The position numbers were made by a program, and so were the translations under genes. Positions 41,257 to 48,781 of a DNA stretch of 63,762 nt are shown here, piece after piece (positions within the stretch are counted from its first letter, which is position 1; every line of letters starts with the position of its first letter). The stretch is taken from positions 1 to 63,762 of the forward strand of contig NZ_BEXF01000032.1 in assembly GCF_002897295.1 (NCBI RefSeq), given 5' to 3'. The notes beneath the pieces were generated by a model. It saw nothing but the letters and a program-made list of their open reading frames with translations, searched no databases and had not been told where the DNA came from. Source of the stretch: Brevibacillus reuszeri. Lineage in GTDB: Bacteria > Bacillota > Bacilli > Brevibacillales > Brevibacillaceae.

Positions 41257-41940
41257 TTATTTTACAGCAACGCGTACGCCAGGACCCATAGTGGAGCTCA
41301 GGGTTACATTTTTCATGTAAACACCTTTAGCTGCTGCTGGTTTCGCACGGTTCAGCGCTTCAGTCAATGCAGCCAGGTTGTCAGCCAGCTTGTCAGCATC
41401 GAAGGATGCTTTTCCGATCGGAGCGTGGATGTTACCTGCTTTGTCTACGCGATACTCAATTTTACCTGCTTTGATTTCGTTAACCGCTTTCGTTACATCA
41501 AATGTAACAGTTCCGGTTTTAGGGTTTGGCATCAGGCCTTTTGGACCGAGTACACGACCCAATTTACCTACTTCACCCATCATGTCAGGAGTAGCTACTA
41601 CAACGTCAAAGTCGAACCAGCCACCTTGAATTTTCGCGATCATGTCTGCATCGCCTACAAAGTCAGCGCCAGCTGCTTCTGCATCTTTTGCTTTATCGCC
41701 TTTAGCGAATACGAGAACGCGTTGTACTTTACCAGTACCATGAGGCAATACAACAGCGCCACGGATTTGTTGGTCAGCACGCTTAGGGTCTACGCCCAAA
41801 CGGAAAGCTGCTTCAACAGTTTCATCGAATTTAGCAGTAGCTGCTTTTTTAACCAGCTCGATACCTTCTGCTACTTCGTATACTTTGTTTTTATCAACGA
41901 GCTTTACAGCCTCTTGATATTTCTTACCTTTTTTCGCCAT
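41257..41940 (-). CDS. rplA: 50S ribosomal protein L1
   Basis: A 227-aa uL1 protein, which moves deacylated tRNA in the E site and in many bacteria represses its own mRNA. Motifs MAKKGKKYQEAVKLVDKNKV, GAVVLPHGTGKVQRV and GRVLGPKGLMPNPKTGTVT. I start at ATG 41940, with AAGGGAG upstream; the open frame runs 15 codons further but through the intergenic hairpin. Confidence 0.98.
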   Translation of the reverse strand: MAKKGKKYQEAVKLVDKNKVYEVAEGIELVKKAATAKFDETVEAAFRLGVDPKRADQQIRGAVVLPHGTGKVQRVLVFAKGDKAKDAEAAGADFVGDADMIAKIQGGWFDFDVVVATPDMMGEVGKLGRVLGPKGLMPNPKTGTVTFDVTKAVNEIKAGKIEYRVDKAGNIHAPIGKASFDADKLADNLAALTEALNRAKPAAAKGVYMKNVTLSSTMGPGVRVAVK

Positions 41941-41977
41941 GATTAAATCTCCCTTCAATGTGGTCGTAGCGGTTAAT

Positions 41978-42020
41978 CCTCCCACAGACAGGGGGGCACA
42001 ATGTCTGTGCCCCCTTGCAC
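41978..42020 (-). promoter_or_regulatory. rplK-rplA intercistronic hairpin with L1-site-like motif
   Basis: GGGGGCACA-type 9-bp stem (42014-42006 with 42000-41992, loop GACAT) in the short rplK-rplA gap. A second stem, CAGACA (42007-42002) with TGTCTG (41990-41985), shares bases with it. GTGGGAGG (41985-41978) follows at once and matches the core of the L1 site in 23S rRNA. Confidence 0.5.
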
Positions 42021-42029
42021 TTAAGACAA

Positions 42030-42455
42030 TTAGTCTTCGATTACGATACCCATAGAACGTGCAGTACCTTCAACCATGCGCATAGCCGCTTCAACGGATG
42101 CTGCATTCAGGTCAGGGCGCTTCAGTTCTGCGATTTCACGAACTTTATCACGCTTCAGCGTAGCAACCTTTGTTTTGTTTGGTACGCCAGAACCGGACTC
42201 GATGCCAGCAGCTTTTTTCAGAAGAACTGCAGCTGGTGGAGTCTTCGTGATGAAAGTGAAAGAACGGTCTTCAAACACGGTGATTTCCACCGGAATGATC
42301 ATACCAACTTCGCTCTCTGTACGAGCATTGAATTCTTTACAGAATCCCATGATGTTAACACCAGCTTGACCGAGCGCCGGACCTACTGGAGGTGCAGGAT
42401 TCGCTTTACCTGCTGGGATTTGTAATTTAATTACGCGGATAACCTTCTTAGCCAC
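42030..42455 (-). CDS. rplK: 50S ribosomal protein L11
   Basis: A 141-aa uL11 protein of the GTPase-associated centre, needed for RelA-dependent stringent control. Motifs VIKLQIPAGKANPAPPVGPALGQ and KTPPAAVLLKKAAGIESGSG. Starts at GTG 42455 (VAKKVIRV) with GGAGG 8 nt upstream; the GTG nine bases earlier is part of that site. Confidence 0.98.
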   Translation of the reverse strand: MAKKVIRVIKLQIPAGKANPAPPVGPALGQAGVNIMGFCKEFNARTESEVGMIIPVEITVFEDRSFTFITKTPPAAVLLKKAAGIESGSGVPNKTKVATLKRDKVREIAELKRPDLNAASVEAAMRMVEGTARSMGIVIED

Positions 42456-42464
42456 GTAAGACAC

Positions 42465-42601
42465 CTCCTTACTTCACATGTGGTTATTACGGGGGAATGC
42501 CCCCTCCCACCGTTTGGTGAAAGTCTATGTAAAGACCTTCGATCTATAGTGAGAGTGCAAGAAACCCCAGATATTGTTGTGGGATTGTTAAAACAAAATG
42601 A
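42465..42601 (-). promoter_or_regulatory. rplK leader with L1-site-like motif
   Basis: About 140-nt leader without an open frame. It contains AAGGTCT/AGACTTT (near 42540-42518), CACC-AAAC-GGTG, then GTGGGAGG (42510-42503) running into GGGGG-CATT-CCCCC (about 42504-42491). GTGGGAGG is the core of the 23S L1-binding helix, so this may be where L1 represses rplK-rplA. Confidence 0.45.
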
Positions 42602-42630
42602 AATGTACCATATAGCACGATACTTTTCAA
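42602..42630 (-). promoter_or_regulatory. sigma-A promoter of rplK-rplA
   Basis: Reading leftwards: TTGAAA (42630-42625), 17 bp, TACATT (42607-42602). It starts 9 bp past the nusG stop. Confidence 0.75.
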
Positions 42631-42638
42631 GTTGAATC

Positions 42639-43175
42639 CTAATCCAATTTTTGAACTTGTGTAAAGTCTAGCTCTACCGGTGTTTCGCGACCGAAGATGT
42701 CCACTAATACGCGAACCTTCTGTCTGTCCGGGTGAATCTCGATAATCTCCCCGGTGCGATTAGAAAATGGACCATCTGTGACGCGCACCATATCGCGGAG
42801 AGCAAAATCGACTCTGATTTTGGGAATTTCGATCCCCATTTGCTTGAGAATCGTATCGGCCTCTTCGGGACGCAGCGCTGTTGGCTTTGAACCAGCGCCT
42901 GTGGATCCGACAAAGCCGGTAACCCCAGGAGTGTTGCGCACGACATACCAAGAGTCGTCCGTCATCACCATTTCAACAAGGACGTATCCAGGAAACACTT
43001 TTTTCGTGACGGTGCGCTTTTTGCCATCCTTAGTCTCCACTTCTTCTTCAGTGGGAACGAGAACGCGAAAGATCTTGTCTTCCATGCCCATCGACTCGAG
43101 GCGTTTCTCAAGATTCGTCTTCACCTTGTTTTCGTAACCTGAGTACGTATGAAGTACATACCATGCTTTTTCCAT
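42639..43175 (-). CDS. nusG: transcription termination/antitermination factor NusG
   Basis: A 178-aa factor with an N-terminal NGN domain (about 3-115; WYVLHTYSGYENKVKTNL, VFPGYVLVEM, VRNTPGVTGFVG) that binds RNA polymerase, and a C-terminal KOW domain (VRVTDGPFSNRTGEIIEI). I start at ATG 43175 (MEKAWYV), the usual start; GTG 43181 is also in frame. AGGAGGG lies ~25 nt upstream, but a 15-nt hairpin (GGACG-GTTAA-CGTCC) sits in between and would bring it to normal distance if folded. Confidence 0.96.
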   Translation of the reverse strand: MEKAWYVLHTYSGYENKVKTNLEKRLESMGMEDKIFRVLVPTEEEVETKDGKKRTVTKKVFPGYVLVEMVMTDDSWYVVRNTPGVTGFVGSTGAGSKPTALRPEEADTILKQMGIEIPKIRVDFALRDMVRVTDGPFSNRTGEIIEIHPDRQKVRVLVDIFGRETPVELDFTQVQKLD

Positions 43176-43220
43176 ATCCACCAGGACGTTAACCGTCCGT
43201 CCCTCCTAAGACTTGCAAAA

Positions 43221-43469
43221 TTACGTTCCTAGAATCAAATCGATCAAGCGCGAGATACCCAAATCAACGACGAAGAAGAACAGTGCTAACAGCACAACTG
43301 TTACGAGAACAACGACCGTGTAGGTCGTCAATTCTTTACGGTTGGGCCAACGGACTTTCTTCAGTTCGGACATTACGTCGCCAAAAAAGTCACCGGTACG
43401 GCGAAAACTGGCTCCGATTCGTGCTAAAAAACCCACTTTGCCACCCCCTGACTTCGTCGCATCAACCAT
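43221..43469 (-). CDS. secE: protein translocase subunit SecE
   Basis: An 82-aa short-form SecE with one membrane segment (about 51-73, VVVLVTVVLLALFFFVVDLGI). The conserved amphipathic part MSELKKVRWPNRKELTTYT lies before it. It clamps SecY. Its ATG overlaps the rpmG stop codon by one base (TAATG). Confidence 0.97.
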   Translation of the reverse strand: MVDATKSGGGKVGFLARIGASFRRTGDFFGDVMSELKKVRWPNRKELTTYTVVVLVTVVLLALFFFVVDLGISRLIDLILGT

Positions 43470-43618
43470 TACTTCGTCTCGCGATGAAGGGTTTGCTTCT
43501 TGTCACGGGAGCAATACTTTTTCAGTTCAACACGTTCAGTAGTGGTGCGTTTGTTCTTTGTGGAGATATAGTTACGCTCGCCACACTCGGTGCACGCCAA
43601 CGTGATGTTTACTCGCAT
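43469..43618 (-). CDS. rpmG: 50S ribosomal protein L33
   Basis: A 49-aa bL33 protein: MRVNITLACTECGERNYIST, then VELKKYCSRDKKQTLHRETK. Only three of the four cysteines expected for the zinc ribbon are present (CTEC and one Cys in YCSRDKK); the fourth place is Asp. ATG 43618 lies behind GGAGGTG. It is the first gene of rpmG-secE-nusG. Confidence 0.96.
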   Translation of the reverse strand: MRVNITLACTECGERNYISTKNKRTTTERVELKKYCSRDKKQTLHRETK

Positions 43619-43770
43619 TTATTGCCACCTCCATCTCATTTCAAACCTTACTATTAATGAAAAGTACCCCGATGATAAATAGTACGGGAAAACCGCTACT
43701 TTTTCCAGACCATTTCATTCACCAAAGTAACCATAGAACAGAGAGATAAGAGTCTATGGCTACCTAAATA
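43619..43770 (-). other. leader of rpmG-secE-nusG
   Basis: ~150-nt untranslated leader. It holds CCATAGA...TCTATGG (7-bp stem, about 43760-43730) and GGAAAA...TTTTCC (about 43710-43690). No open frame and no match to an RNA family that I know. Confidence 0.35.
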
Positions 43771-43799
43771 AATTTATCACACCGAAATACCCATGTCAA
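43771..43799 (-). promoter_or_regulatory. sigma-A promoter of rpmG-secE-nusG
   Basis: Reading leftwards: TTGACA (43799-43794), 17 bp, TAAATT (43776-43771). Perfect -35. Confidence 0.82.
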
Positions 43800-43904
43800 A
43801 CAAAACGACTTGACAAGACGAAAGCATTTTGCTTCCATAAAAAATCCGCTATTTCCCTTTTTTACACCGTTTACCCTACTGAAAGCGATTTCGATTTCGC
43901 TAGG

Positions 43905-43930
43905 AATAAAAAAGAGAGATTCTCTTTTTA
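43905..43930 (-). terminator. terminator of sigH
   Basis: On the minus strand AAAAAGAGA-loop-TCTCTTTTT then TTATT; the stem begins at the sigH stop codon. Mostly A-T pairs with a 3-nt loop, so moderate strength. A second small stem AGCGA...TCGCT follows. Confidence 0.6.
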
Positions 43931-44578
43931 CAGATGAATCTCTCTTCCTTCCAAATAGCGCTCCAATTTGCGCTTTACACGCTGCAAGGCATTGTCGATA
44001 GATTTGACGTGACGCTTCAGCTCAACAGCAATCTGCTGATAAGAACGTCCATCCAGGTAGAGCATAAGCACCTGACGTTCCAGGTCGCTCAAAATCTCAC
44101 TCATTTTCCCCTCGATATCATCAAACTCTTCGCGGTTAATAAACAATTCTTCGGGATCTGTCACCTTGGTGCCAGAAATAACATCAAGCAAGGTACGATC
44201 AGAATCCTCATCGTAGATCGGCTTGTCCAGCGATACGTACGAATTGAGCGGAATATGCTTTTGTCTGGTAGCCGTCTTGATGGCTGTGATGATCTGACGA
44301 GTAATGCACAGCTCAGCAAAAGCTTTGAAAGAAGTGAGCTTGTCCCCTCGGAAGTCGCGAATAGACTTGTACAGTCCGATCATCCCTTCCTGCACGATAT
44401 CTTCGCGGTCAGCCCCAATAAGAAAATAGGATCTCGCTTTGGCACGCACGAAGTTCTTGTACTTGTTGATCAAGTACTCCAGAGCTTCTGCGTCATTATC
44501 GCGAACCAGGTCGACTACTTCTTCGTCGGTCATCAGTTCATATTGGGCATGTTTTAACTCCTTGAGGTCAACACTCAC
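43928..44578 (-). CDS. sigH: RNA polymerase sigma-H factor
   Basis: A 216-aa alternative sigma factor that starts the transition-state and sporulation programme (spo0A, spo0F, kinA, ftsAZ promoters in Bacillus). Region 2 includes NFVRAKARSYFLIGADREDIVQEGMIGLYK and SFKAFAELCITRQIITAIKTATRQK (given in parts of the same helix bundle); region 4 includes GRSYQQIAVELKRHVKSIDNALQRVKRKLE. I start at GTG 44578 because GGAGGG lies 7-8 nt upstream; the TTG at 44596 precedes that site. No terminator is seen between rae1 and sigH. Confidence 0.96.
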   Translation of the reverse strand: MSVDLKELKHAQYELMTDEEVVDLVRDNDAEALEYLINKYKNFVRAKARSYFLIGADREDIVQEGMIGLYKSIRDFRGDKLTSFKAFAELCITRQIITAIKTATRQKHIPLNSYVSLDKPIYDEDSDRTLLDVISGTKVTDPEELFINREEFDDIEGKMSEILSDLERQVLMLYLDGRSYQQIAVELKRHVKSIDNALQRVKRKLERYLEGREIHL

Positions 44579-44660
44579 AAATGATCCCTCCGCCAACCGG
44601 TTTCTCCATAGATGACGCTATTATACATGATGCCGTAAAAAAGCGTCAACCAAATCGAAC

Positions 44661-45185
44661 TTATTCCCTTCTCCATTTTTCGAATATTTTCGCTATTTCA
44701 TCATCCAACTTAATGCGTCTGGAGAAGCCTTCTTCATGTGTTTTTTCGACCTGCCGCTTGATTTCCTTGCCCGCATTTTCCATATCTAACAACAACTCCC
44801 GCGCGGATTTGCGCAGTGCTCCCTGACCGAAAATGACACGCTGGGAAGTGTAGTCAGATGTTGCTACATAAATTTGTCGATTTTTTTGGTGAAATTGGGA
44901 GACGAGCTGTTCAATTTTTTCGTCAGCCGTCTCCTTTTTCTTCGTGAAATAAATTTCTACCTGATAATCTTCCATTTGGCGGCCGATGCCCGGTACATTA
45001 TAGGCATCAAATACAATGATGACTTTCATTCCCGTGTAGCTCTGGTATTCTGCCATTTTGGAAATCAGCTGATCACGCGCCTCGTCCATGCGATCTTGAT
45101 CCTTTAATACGCGCAAGTCCGGCCAGGCACCGATGATATTATAGCCATCCACGATCAGCAGCTGCTTGGCTTTCTTTTTAGCCAT
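44661..45185 (-). CDS. rae1: Rae1 (YacP), ribosome-associated NYN-domain endoribonuclease
   Basis: A 174-aa PIN/NYN-fold nuclease. In B. subtilis Rae1 enters the ribosomal A site and cuts certain mRNAs during translation. The acidic catalytic residues are in LLIVDGYNIIGAWPDL (Asp13), VIIVFDAYNVPG and YVATSDYTSQR. Basic C-terminal helix (REEGFSRRIKLDDEI-like). It is 1 bp downstream of rlmB. Confidence 0.92.
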   Translation of the reverse strand: MAKKKAKQLLIVDGYNIIGAWPDLRVLKDQDRMDEARDQLISKMAEYQSYTGMKVIIVFDAYNVPGIGRQMEDYQVEIYFTKKKETADEKIEQLVSQFHQKNRQIYVATSDYTSQRVIFGQGALRKSARELLLDMENAGKEIKRQVEKTHEEGFSRRIKLDDEIAKIFEKWRRE

Positions 45186-45186
45186 T

Positions 45187-45942
45187 TCATTTCACCCGCG
45201 TCGGAAGTGGACTCCTGGAACGGTATACTTCATACATGAGCAGTGCCGCAGCTACTGAGGCATTGAGAGAGGTTACATTGCCGGCCATTGGCAGACTGTA
45301 CAGAAAATCACAGTTTTCCCGTACCAAACGACTAATGCCTTTGCCCTCACTGCCAATCACAATCGCAAGCGGCATCGTATAATCACCTTGGCGGAAATCC
45401 TGCTTCGCACTCGCATCGGTACCGGCAATCCAGACACCACGCTCTTTTAGTTCTTCCATGGTGCGAACCAAATTCGTTACACGCGCTACAGGCACATAAT
45501 TGATGGCCCCTGCGGACGCCTTGGCCACAGTAGCCGTCAAGCTGACAGAACGGCGCTTGGGAATAATCACGCCATGAGCACCTACTGCATCTGCCGTACG
45601 CATAATGGAGCCCAGATTATGCGGGTCCTCCAGCTCGTCCAGCAAAAGTATAAAGGGCTGCTCATTTTTCTCCTCTGCCCGCTTCAAAATATCGTCCACT
45701 TCTACATAGTCGTAAGCGGCTACAGAAGCAATGACTCCCTGGTGGTTATCTGTAGACACCAGCTGATCCAGCTTCTTGCGGTTCGCCGTCGTCACAATGA
45801 CACCCTGTTCTTTTGCCAAAGAAAATACGGGGCCCATTAAATTTTTATTGGTTCCTTCTGCAATCCAAATCTTATTGATTGTACGCCCTGATCGGAGCGC
45901 CTCGATAACCGGGTTTTTCCCGAGAATCCACTCTTCACTCAT
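45187..45942 (-). CDS. rlmB: 23S rRNA (guanosine-2'-O-) methyltransferase RlmB
   Basis: A 251-aa SpoU/TrmH-family methyltransferase (YacO in B. subtilis). An N-terminal L30e-like substrate-binding domain (WILGKNPVIEALRSGRTI) precedes the knotted SPOUT domain. SPOUT motifs: LDELEDPHNLGSIMRTADAVG (motif 1), LAIVIGSEGKGISRLVRENCD (motif 2) and SLNASVAAALLMYEVYR (motif 3). Product Gm2251-type methylation is inferred from the family. 2 bp after mrnC. Confidence 0.93.
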   Translation of the reverse strand: MSEEWILGKNPVIEALRSGRTINKIWIAEGTNKNLMGPVFSLAKEQGVIVTTANRKKLDQLVSTDNHQGVIASVAAYDYVEVDDILKRAEEKNEQPFILLLDELEDPHNLGSIMRTADAVGAHGVIIPKRRSVSLTATVAKASAGAINYVPVARVTNLVRTMEELKERGVWIAGTDASAKQDFRQGDYTMPLAIVIGSEGKGISRLVRENCDFLYSLPMAGNVTSLNASVAAALLMYEVYRSRSPLPTRVK

Positions 45943-45944
45943 GC

Positions 45945-46346
45945 TTATTCTCCTTCCACAATCGCAAAAGCCTGTTGCACGATTTCAGCGATCCGCTCTT
46001 CTTTTCCGCTCAAATACAAATACCCGATCAATGCTTCAAAGGCAGTGGCATGACGATAATCGATAATATCGGCATTTTTAGCCGTGGAGCCTGATTTGGC
46101 ATTTCGTCCTCGTTTTACCACACTCAGCTCTTCCTCCGGCAGTGTAGGCATCAAGGTCAACAAGACATTTGCCTGGGCTTTTGCCGACACATACCGATTG
46201 GCTGCCTTGTGGAGCTGGTTTGGTTTAACCAGCCCCTTGGCAATTAGATGGTATCTCACACAATGAGCATAGGTAGCGTCGCCGAGAAAGGCAAGCACCA
46301 GTGGATTGGTCAGATTGGGATCTCGCGTCAGTTCTTCTTTTTGCAT
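45945..46346 (-). CDS. mrnC: Mini-ribonuclease III
   Basis: A 133-aa RNase III-like protein lacking the dsRNA-binding domain (YazC/MrnC). It matures 23S rRNA ends in B. subtilis. Conserved parts: NPLVLAFLGDATYAHCVRYHL (catalytic Asp and Tyr region), VSAKAQANVL, KRGRNAKSGSTAKNADIIDYR and ATAFEALIGYLYL (catalytic Glu). It overlaps neither neighbour; it follows cysS by 15 bp, as in other Bacilli. Confidence 0.95.
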   Translation of the reverse strand: MQKEELTRDPNLTNPLVLAFLGDATYAHCVRYHLIAKGLVKPNQLHKAANRYVSAKAQANVLLTLMPTLPEEELSVVKRGRNAKSGSTAKNADIIDYRHATAFEALIGYLYLSGKEERIAEIVQQAFAIVEGE

Positions 46347-46361
46347 ACCTTCTTCGGCCCC

Positions 46362-47768
46362 TTACTTACGGCGCCAGCGAACACCCTGTGGAGTGTCTTC
46401 CAGCACAATTCCTTTGGCTGCGAGCAAATCGCGAATTTCGTCCGAACGGGCAAAATTGCGTGCTTTGCGCGCTTCTGTACGTTCTACGATCAGCGCATCG
46501 ATTTCGCTGTCCAACAGCTCTTGTTCACATACAAGCTCCAGTCCAAATACTCCAGTCAGTTCTACGAGAAGCTCCATGTAGGCAGTGATCTCTTTTGTCC
46601 CTACATTTTGGTGACGCATGTAGAGGTTGGCTTCTTTTACGATATCAAAGAATACGGTAATCGCATTCGCTGTATTCAGGTCATCATCCATCTCAGCAAT
46701 GAAGCGCTCACGCAGGTCGCTGATGATTTTTGCTTGCTCTTCCGCTTGACCATTCGGCTCTTCGTCCCGCGACGTTTCCAGTCGATGAGAGAGGTTCGTG
46801 TAAGCTGTCTTGATTCTCTCCAGGCCGTTTGCTGCTTGCTCCAACAATTCATCGCTAAAATTAATCGGGTTGCGGTAATGACCTTGCAGCATAAAGAAAC
46901 GAATTAACTGTCCCCCGAACTTTGCTGTCAAATCACGAGCCAAAAGGAAGTTGCCCAGTGATTTTGACATTTTCTCGTTGTCGATATTGAGCATGCCATT
47001 GTGCAGCCAGTAGCGAGCAAATACTTTTCCTGTAAAGCACTCAGACTGCGCAATTTCGTTTTCATGGTGAGGGAACACCAGATCGGTACCACCAGCGTGA
47101 ATATCAATTTCCTCACCCAAAAACTTCAGAGCCATCGCCGAGCACTCGATGTGCCAGCCCGGGCGCCCTTCACCCCAAGGACTGCTCCAGGTAACCTCTC
47201 CTGTCTTTGCCGCTTTCCACAAAGCAAAGTCAAGCGGGTGCTCCTTTTTCTCATTGATCTCTACTCGAGCGCCTGCCTGCAGGTCATCAAGCGGTTGATG
47301 AGAAAGCTTTCCATACTCTTGAAAACGTCCCGTACGGAAGTATACATCCCCCTCGCTCTTATAGGCGTAGCCTTTTTCGATCAGGCCTTGAATGAATTCA
47401 ATGATTTCAGGGATGGTCTGCATCACACGCGGTTGAATATCTGGCGGCAGTACATTCAGGGAGCGCAAATCCTCATTGAAAGCATCTGTATAACGGTCAG
47501 CCACTTCTTTGACAGACGTTCCCTCTTCATTGGCGACCCGGATCAGCTTATCGTCCACATCTGTAATGTTTTGTACAAACGTCACTTCGTAGCCGCGGTA
47601 TTTCAAGTATCGGCGAAGTGTGTCGAAAACAATAGCTGGACGGGCGTTACCAATATGAATGTAGTTGTACACGGTCGGACCGCACACGTACATCTTTACC
47701 TTCCCTGGCTCCAATGTAACGAACGGTTCCTTTCGGCGTGTCATCGTATTAGTCAGTTGAATGCCCAT
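46362..47768 (-). CDS. cysS: cysteinyl-tRNA synthetase
   Basis: A 468-aa class I synthetase. Zinc ligand Cys in YVCGPTVYNYIHIGNARPAI, the HIGH motif as HIGN (39-42), second zinc-site region WHIECSAMAL and HHENE, and KMSKSLGNF as KMSKS loop. Starts ATG 47768, overlapping cysE by 20 nt, with GGGAGG inside cysE. Controlled with cysE by the upstream T-box. Confidence 0.98.
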   Translation of the reverse strand: MGIQLTNTMTRRKEPFVTLEPGKVKMYVCGPTVYNYIHIGNARPAIVFDTLRRYLKYRGYEVTFVQNITDVDDKLIRVANEEGTSVKEVADRYTDAFNEDLRSLNVLPPDIQPRVMQTIPEIIEFIQGLIEKGYAYKSEGDVYFRTGRFQEYGKLSHQPLDDLQAGARVEINEKKEHPLDFALWKAAKTGEVTWSSPWGEGRPGWHIECSAMALKFLGEEIDIHAGGTDLVFPHHENEIAQSECFTGKVFARYWLHNGMLNIDNEKMSKSLGNFLLARDLTAKFGGQLIRFFMLQGHYRNPINFSDELLEQAANGLERIKTAYTNLSHRLETSRDEEPNGQAEEQAKIISDLRERFIAEMDDDLNTANAITVFFDIVKEANLYMRHQNVGTKEITAYMELLVELTGVFGLELVCEQELLDSEIDALIVERTEARKARNFARSDEIRDLLAAKGIVLEDTPQGVRWRRK

Positions 47769-48414
47769 TGTTCTTTTTATCCTCCCTCAAATGTTCCAAT
47801 TCTGCTCGCAGCTGATCAATTTCTTTTTGCATCAAACGAATGGTATCTGCTACCGGGTCAGGCATATTCACGTGATCCAAATCGTTTTTTACACGCTTGC
47901 CATCCTGAATGACGATGCGGGCTTTAATTCCTACGACGGTCGAATTCGGCGGTACCTCCTGCAAAACAACAGCACCAGCCCCTATCTTTGAATTATCGCC
48001 AATCTTGAAGGAACCCAATACTTTTGCTCCAGTCGCAATAATGACATCATTTCCTACCGTAGGATGGCGTTTGCCTTTTTCCTTGCCTGTTCCCCCGAGT
48101 GTAACCCCTTGATAAATCGTTACATTATCACCGATTTCACAAGTCTCTCCGATGACAACCCCACTCCCATGATCAATAAACAAGCCTCGGCCGATCCGCG
48201 CGCCCGGGTGAATCTCAATCCCGGTAAAAAAGCGGGACATTTGAGAAACAACGCGAGCAAGCGTACACCATTCGGCCTTCCACAGCTTGTGGGCAATCCG
48301 GTGCCCCCATATCGCATGCAGACCCGCATAGGTCATAACGACCTCCAAGGTACTGCGCGCAGCCGGGTCTCGTTCAAATACAGCGCGAATGTCATCTCTC
48401 ATCTGTGCTAACAT
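47749..48414 (-). CDS. cysE: serine O-acetyltransferase
   Basis: A 221-aa hexapeptide-repeat acyltransferase that makes O-acetylserine, the precursor of cysteine. Left-handed beta-helix motifs run from GIEIHPGARIGRGLFIDHGS (catalytic His) through VVIGETCEIGDNVTIYQGVTLGGTG to KIGAGAVVLQEVPPNSTVVG. The short polar C-terminus (HLREDKKNNGHSTD) is like other Firmicutes forms. ATG 48414 lies behind GGAGGTG, 35 nt after the T-box terminator. Pairing it with cysS ties cysteine supply to its use in translation. Confidence 0.97.
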   Translation of the reverse strand: MLAQMRDDIRAVFERDPAARSTLEVVMTYAGLHAIWGHRIAHKLWKAEWCTLARVVSQMSRFFTGIEIHPGARIGRGLFIDHGSGVVIGETCEIGDNVTIYQGVTLGGTGKEKGKRHPTVGNDVIIATGAKVLGSFKIGDNSKIGAGAVVLQEVPPNSTVVGIKARIVIQDGKRVKNDLDHVNMPDPVADTIRLMQKEIDQLRAELEHLREDKKNNGHSTD

Positions 48415-48448
48415 TTTGGTGGCACCTCCTGCCTGATTTTCCTGCTAA

Positions 48449-48760
48449 AAAATAAAAAACGCCCCTGCCCTTCATAACGAAAGGACAGAGACGGTTTAGC
48501 CGTGGTTCCACTCTGCTTAGATTGTCATGAACATGGCTAACCAATTTAGGATTAGCCCTGACAATCTCGCTCAACATCCCGGTAACGGCGGGGCACCGAT
48601 ATCACCTACTAGACATCTGGCCACTTTTAGCCAGACGCGTTCAGCTCATTGCTCACAGGCGCATTTCCAAACAGGTCACGCCGGATGGCTCTCACCTATC
48701 CATCCTCTCTGTAGACGTGTGTCCTGCTGTACTTCTCCTGATCGTCGCATTCACTCTTTA
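48449..48760 (-). ncRNA. T-box riboswitch controlling cysE-cysS (cysteine)
   Basis: Minus-strand leader of ~310 nt. The T-box sequence reads AGAGTGGAACCACGG (48515-48501; family consensus AGGGTGGNACCGCG). Stem I has AGAAGTACAGCAGG and the distal GGATGG...CCATCC stem. The likely specifier is UGC (48663-48661), in GGAAATGCGCC, which is a Cys codon. The terminator is GTCTCTGTCCTTTC / GAAGGGCAGGGGCG then TTTTTTATTTTTT (48497-48449). Uncharged tRNA-Cys would pair with specifier and T-box and prevent termination. Confidence 0.93.
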
Positions 48761-48781
48761 TTCAAGAAAAGAGGCGTTTGC

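Noticed and set aside
43860..43905. AGCGA...TCGCT palindrome after sigH as a separate regulatory site
   Set aside because: Short stem in the terminator region of sigH; best read as part of that termination zone.
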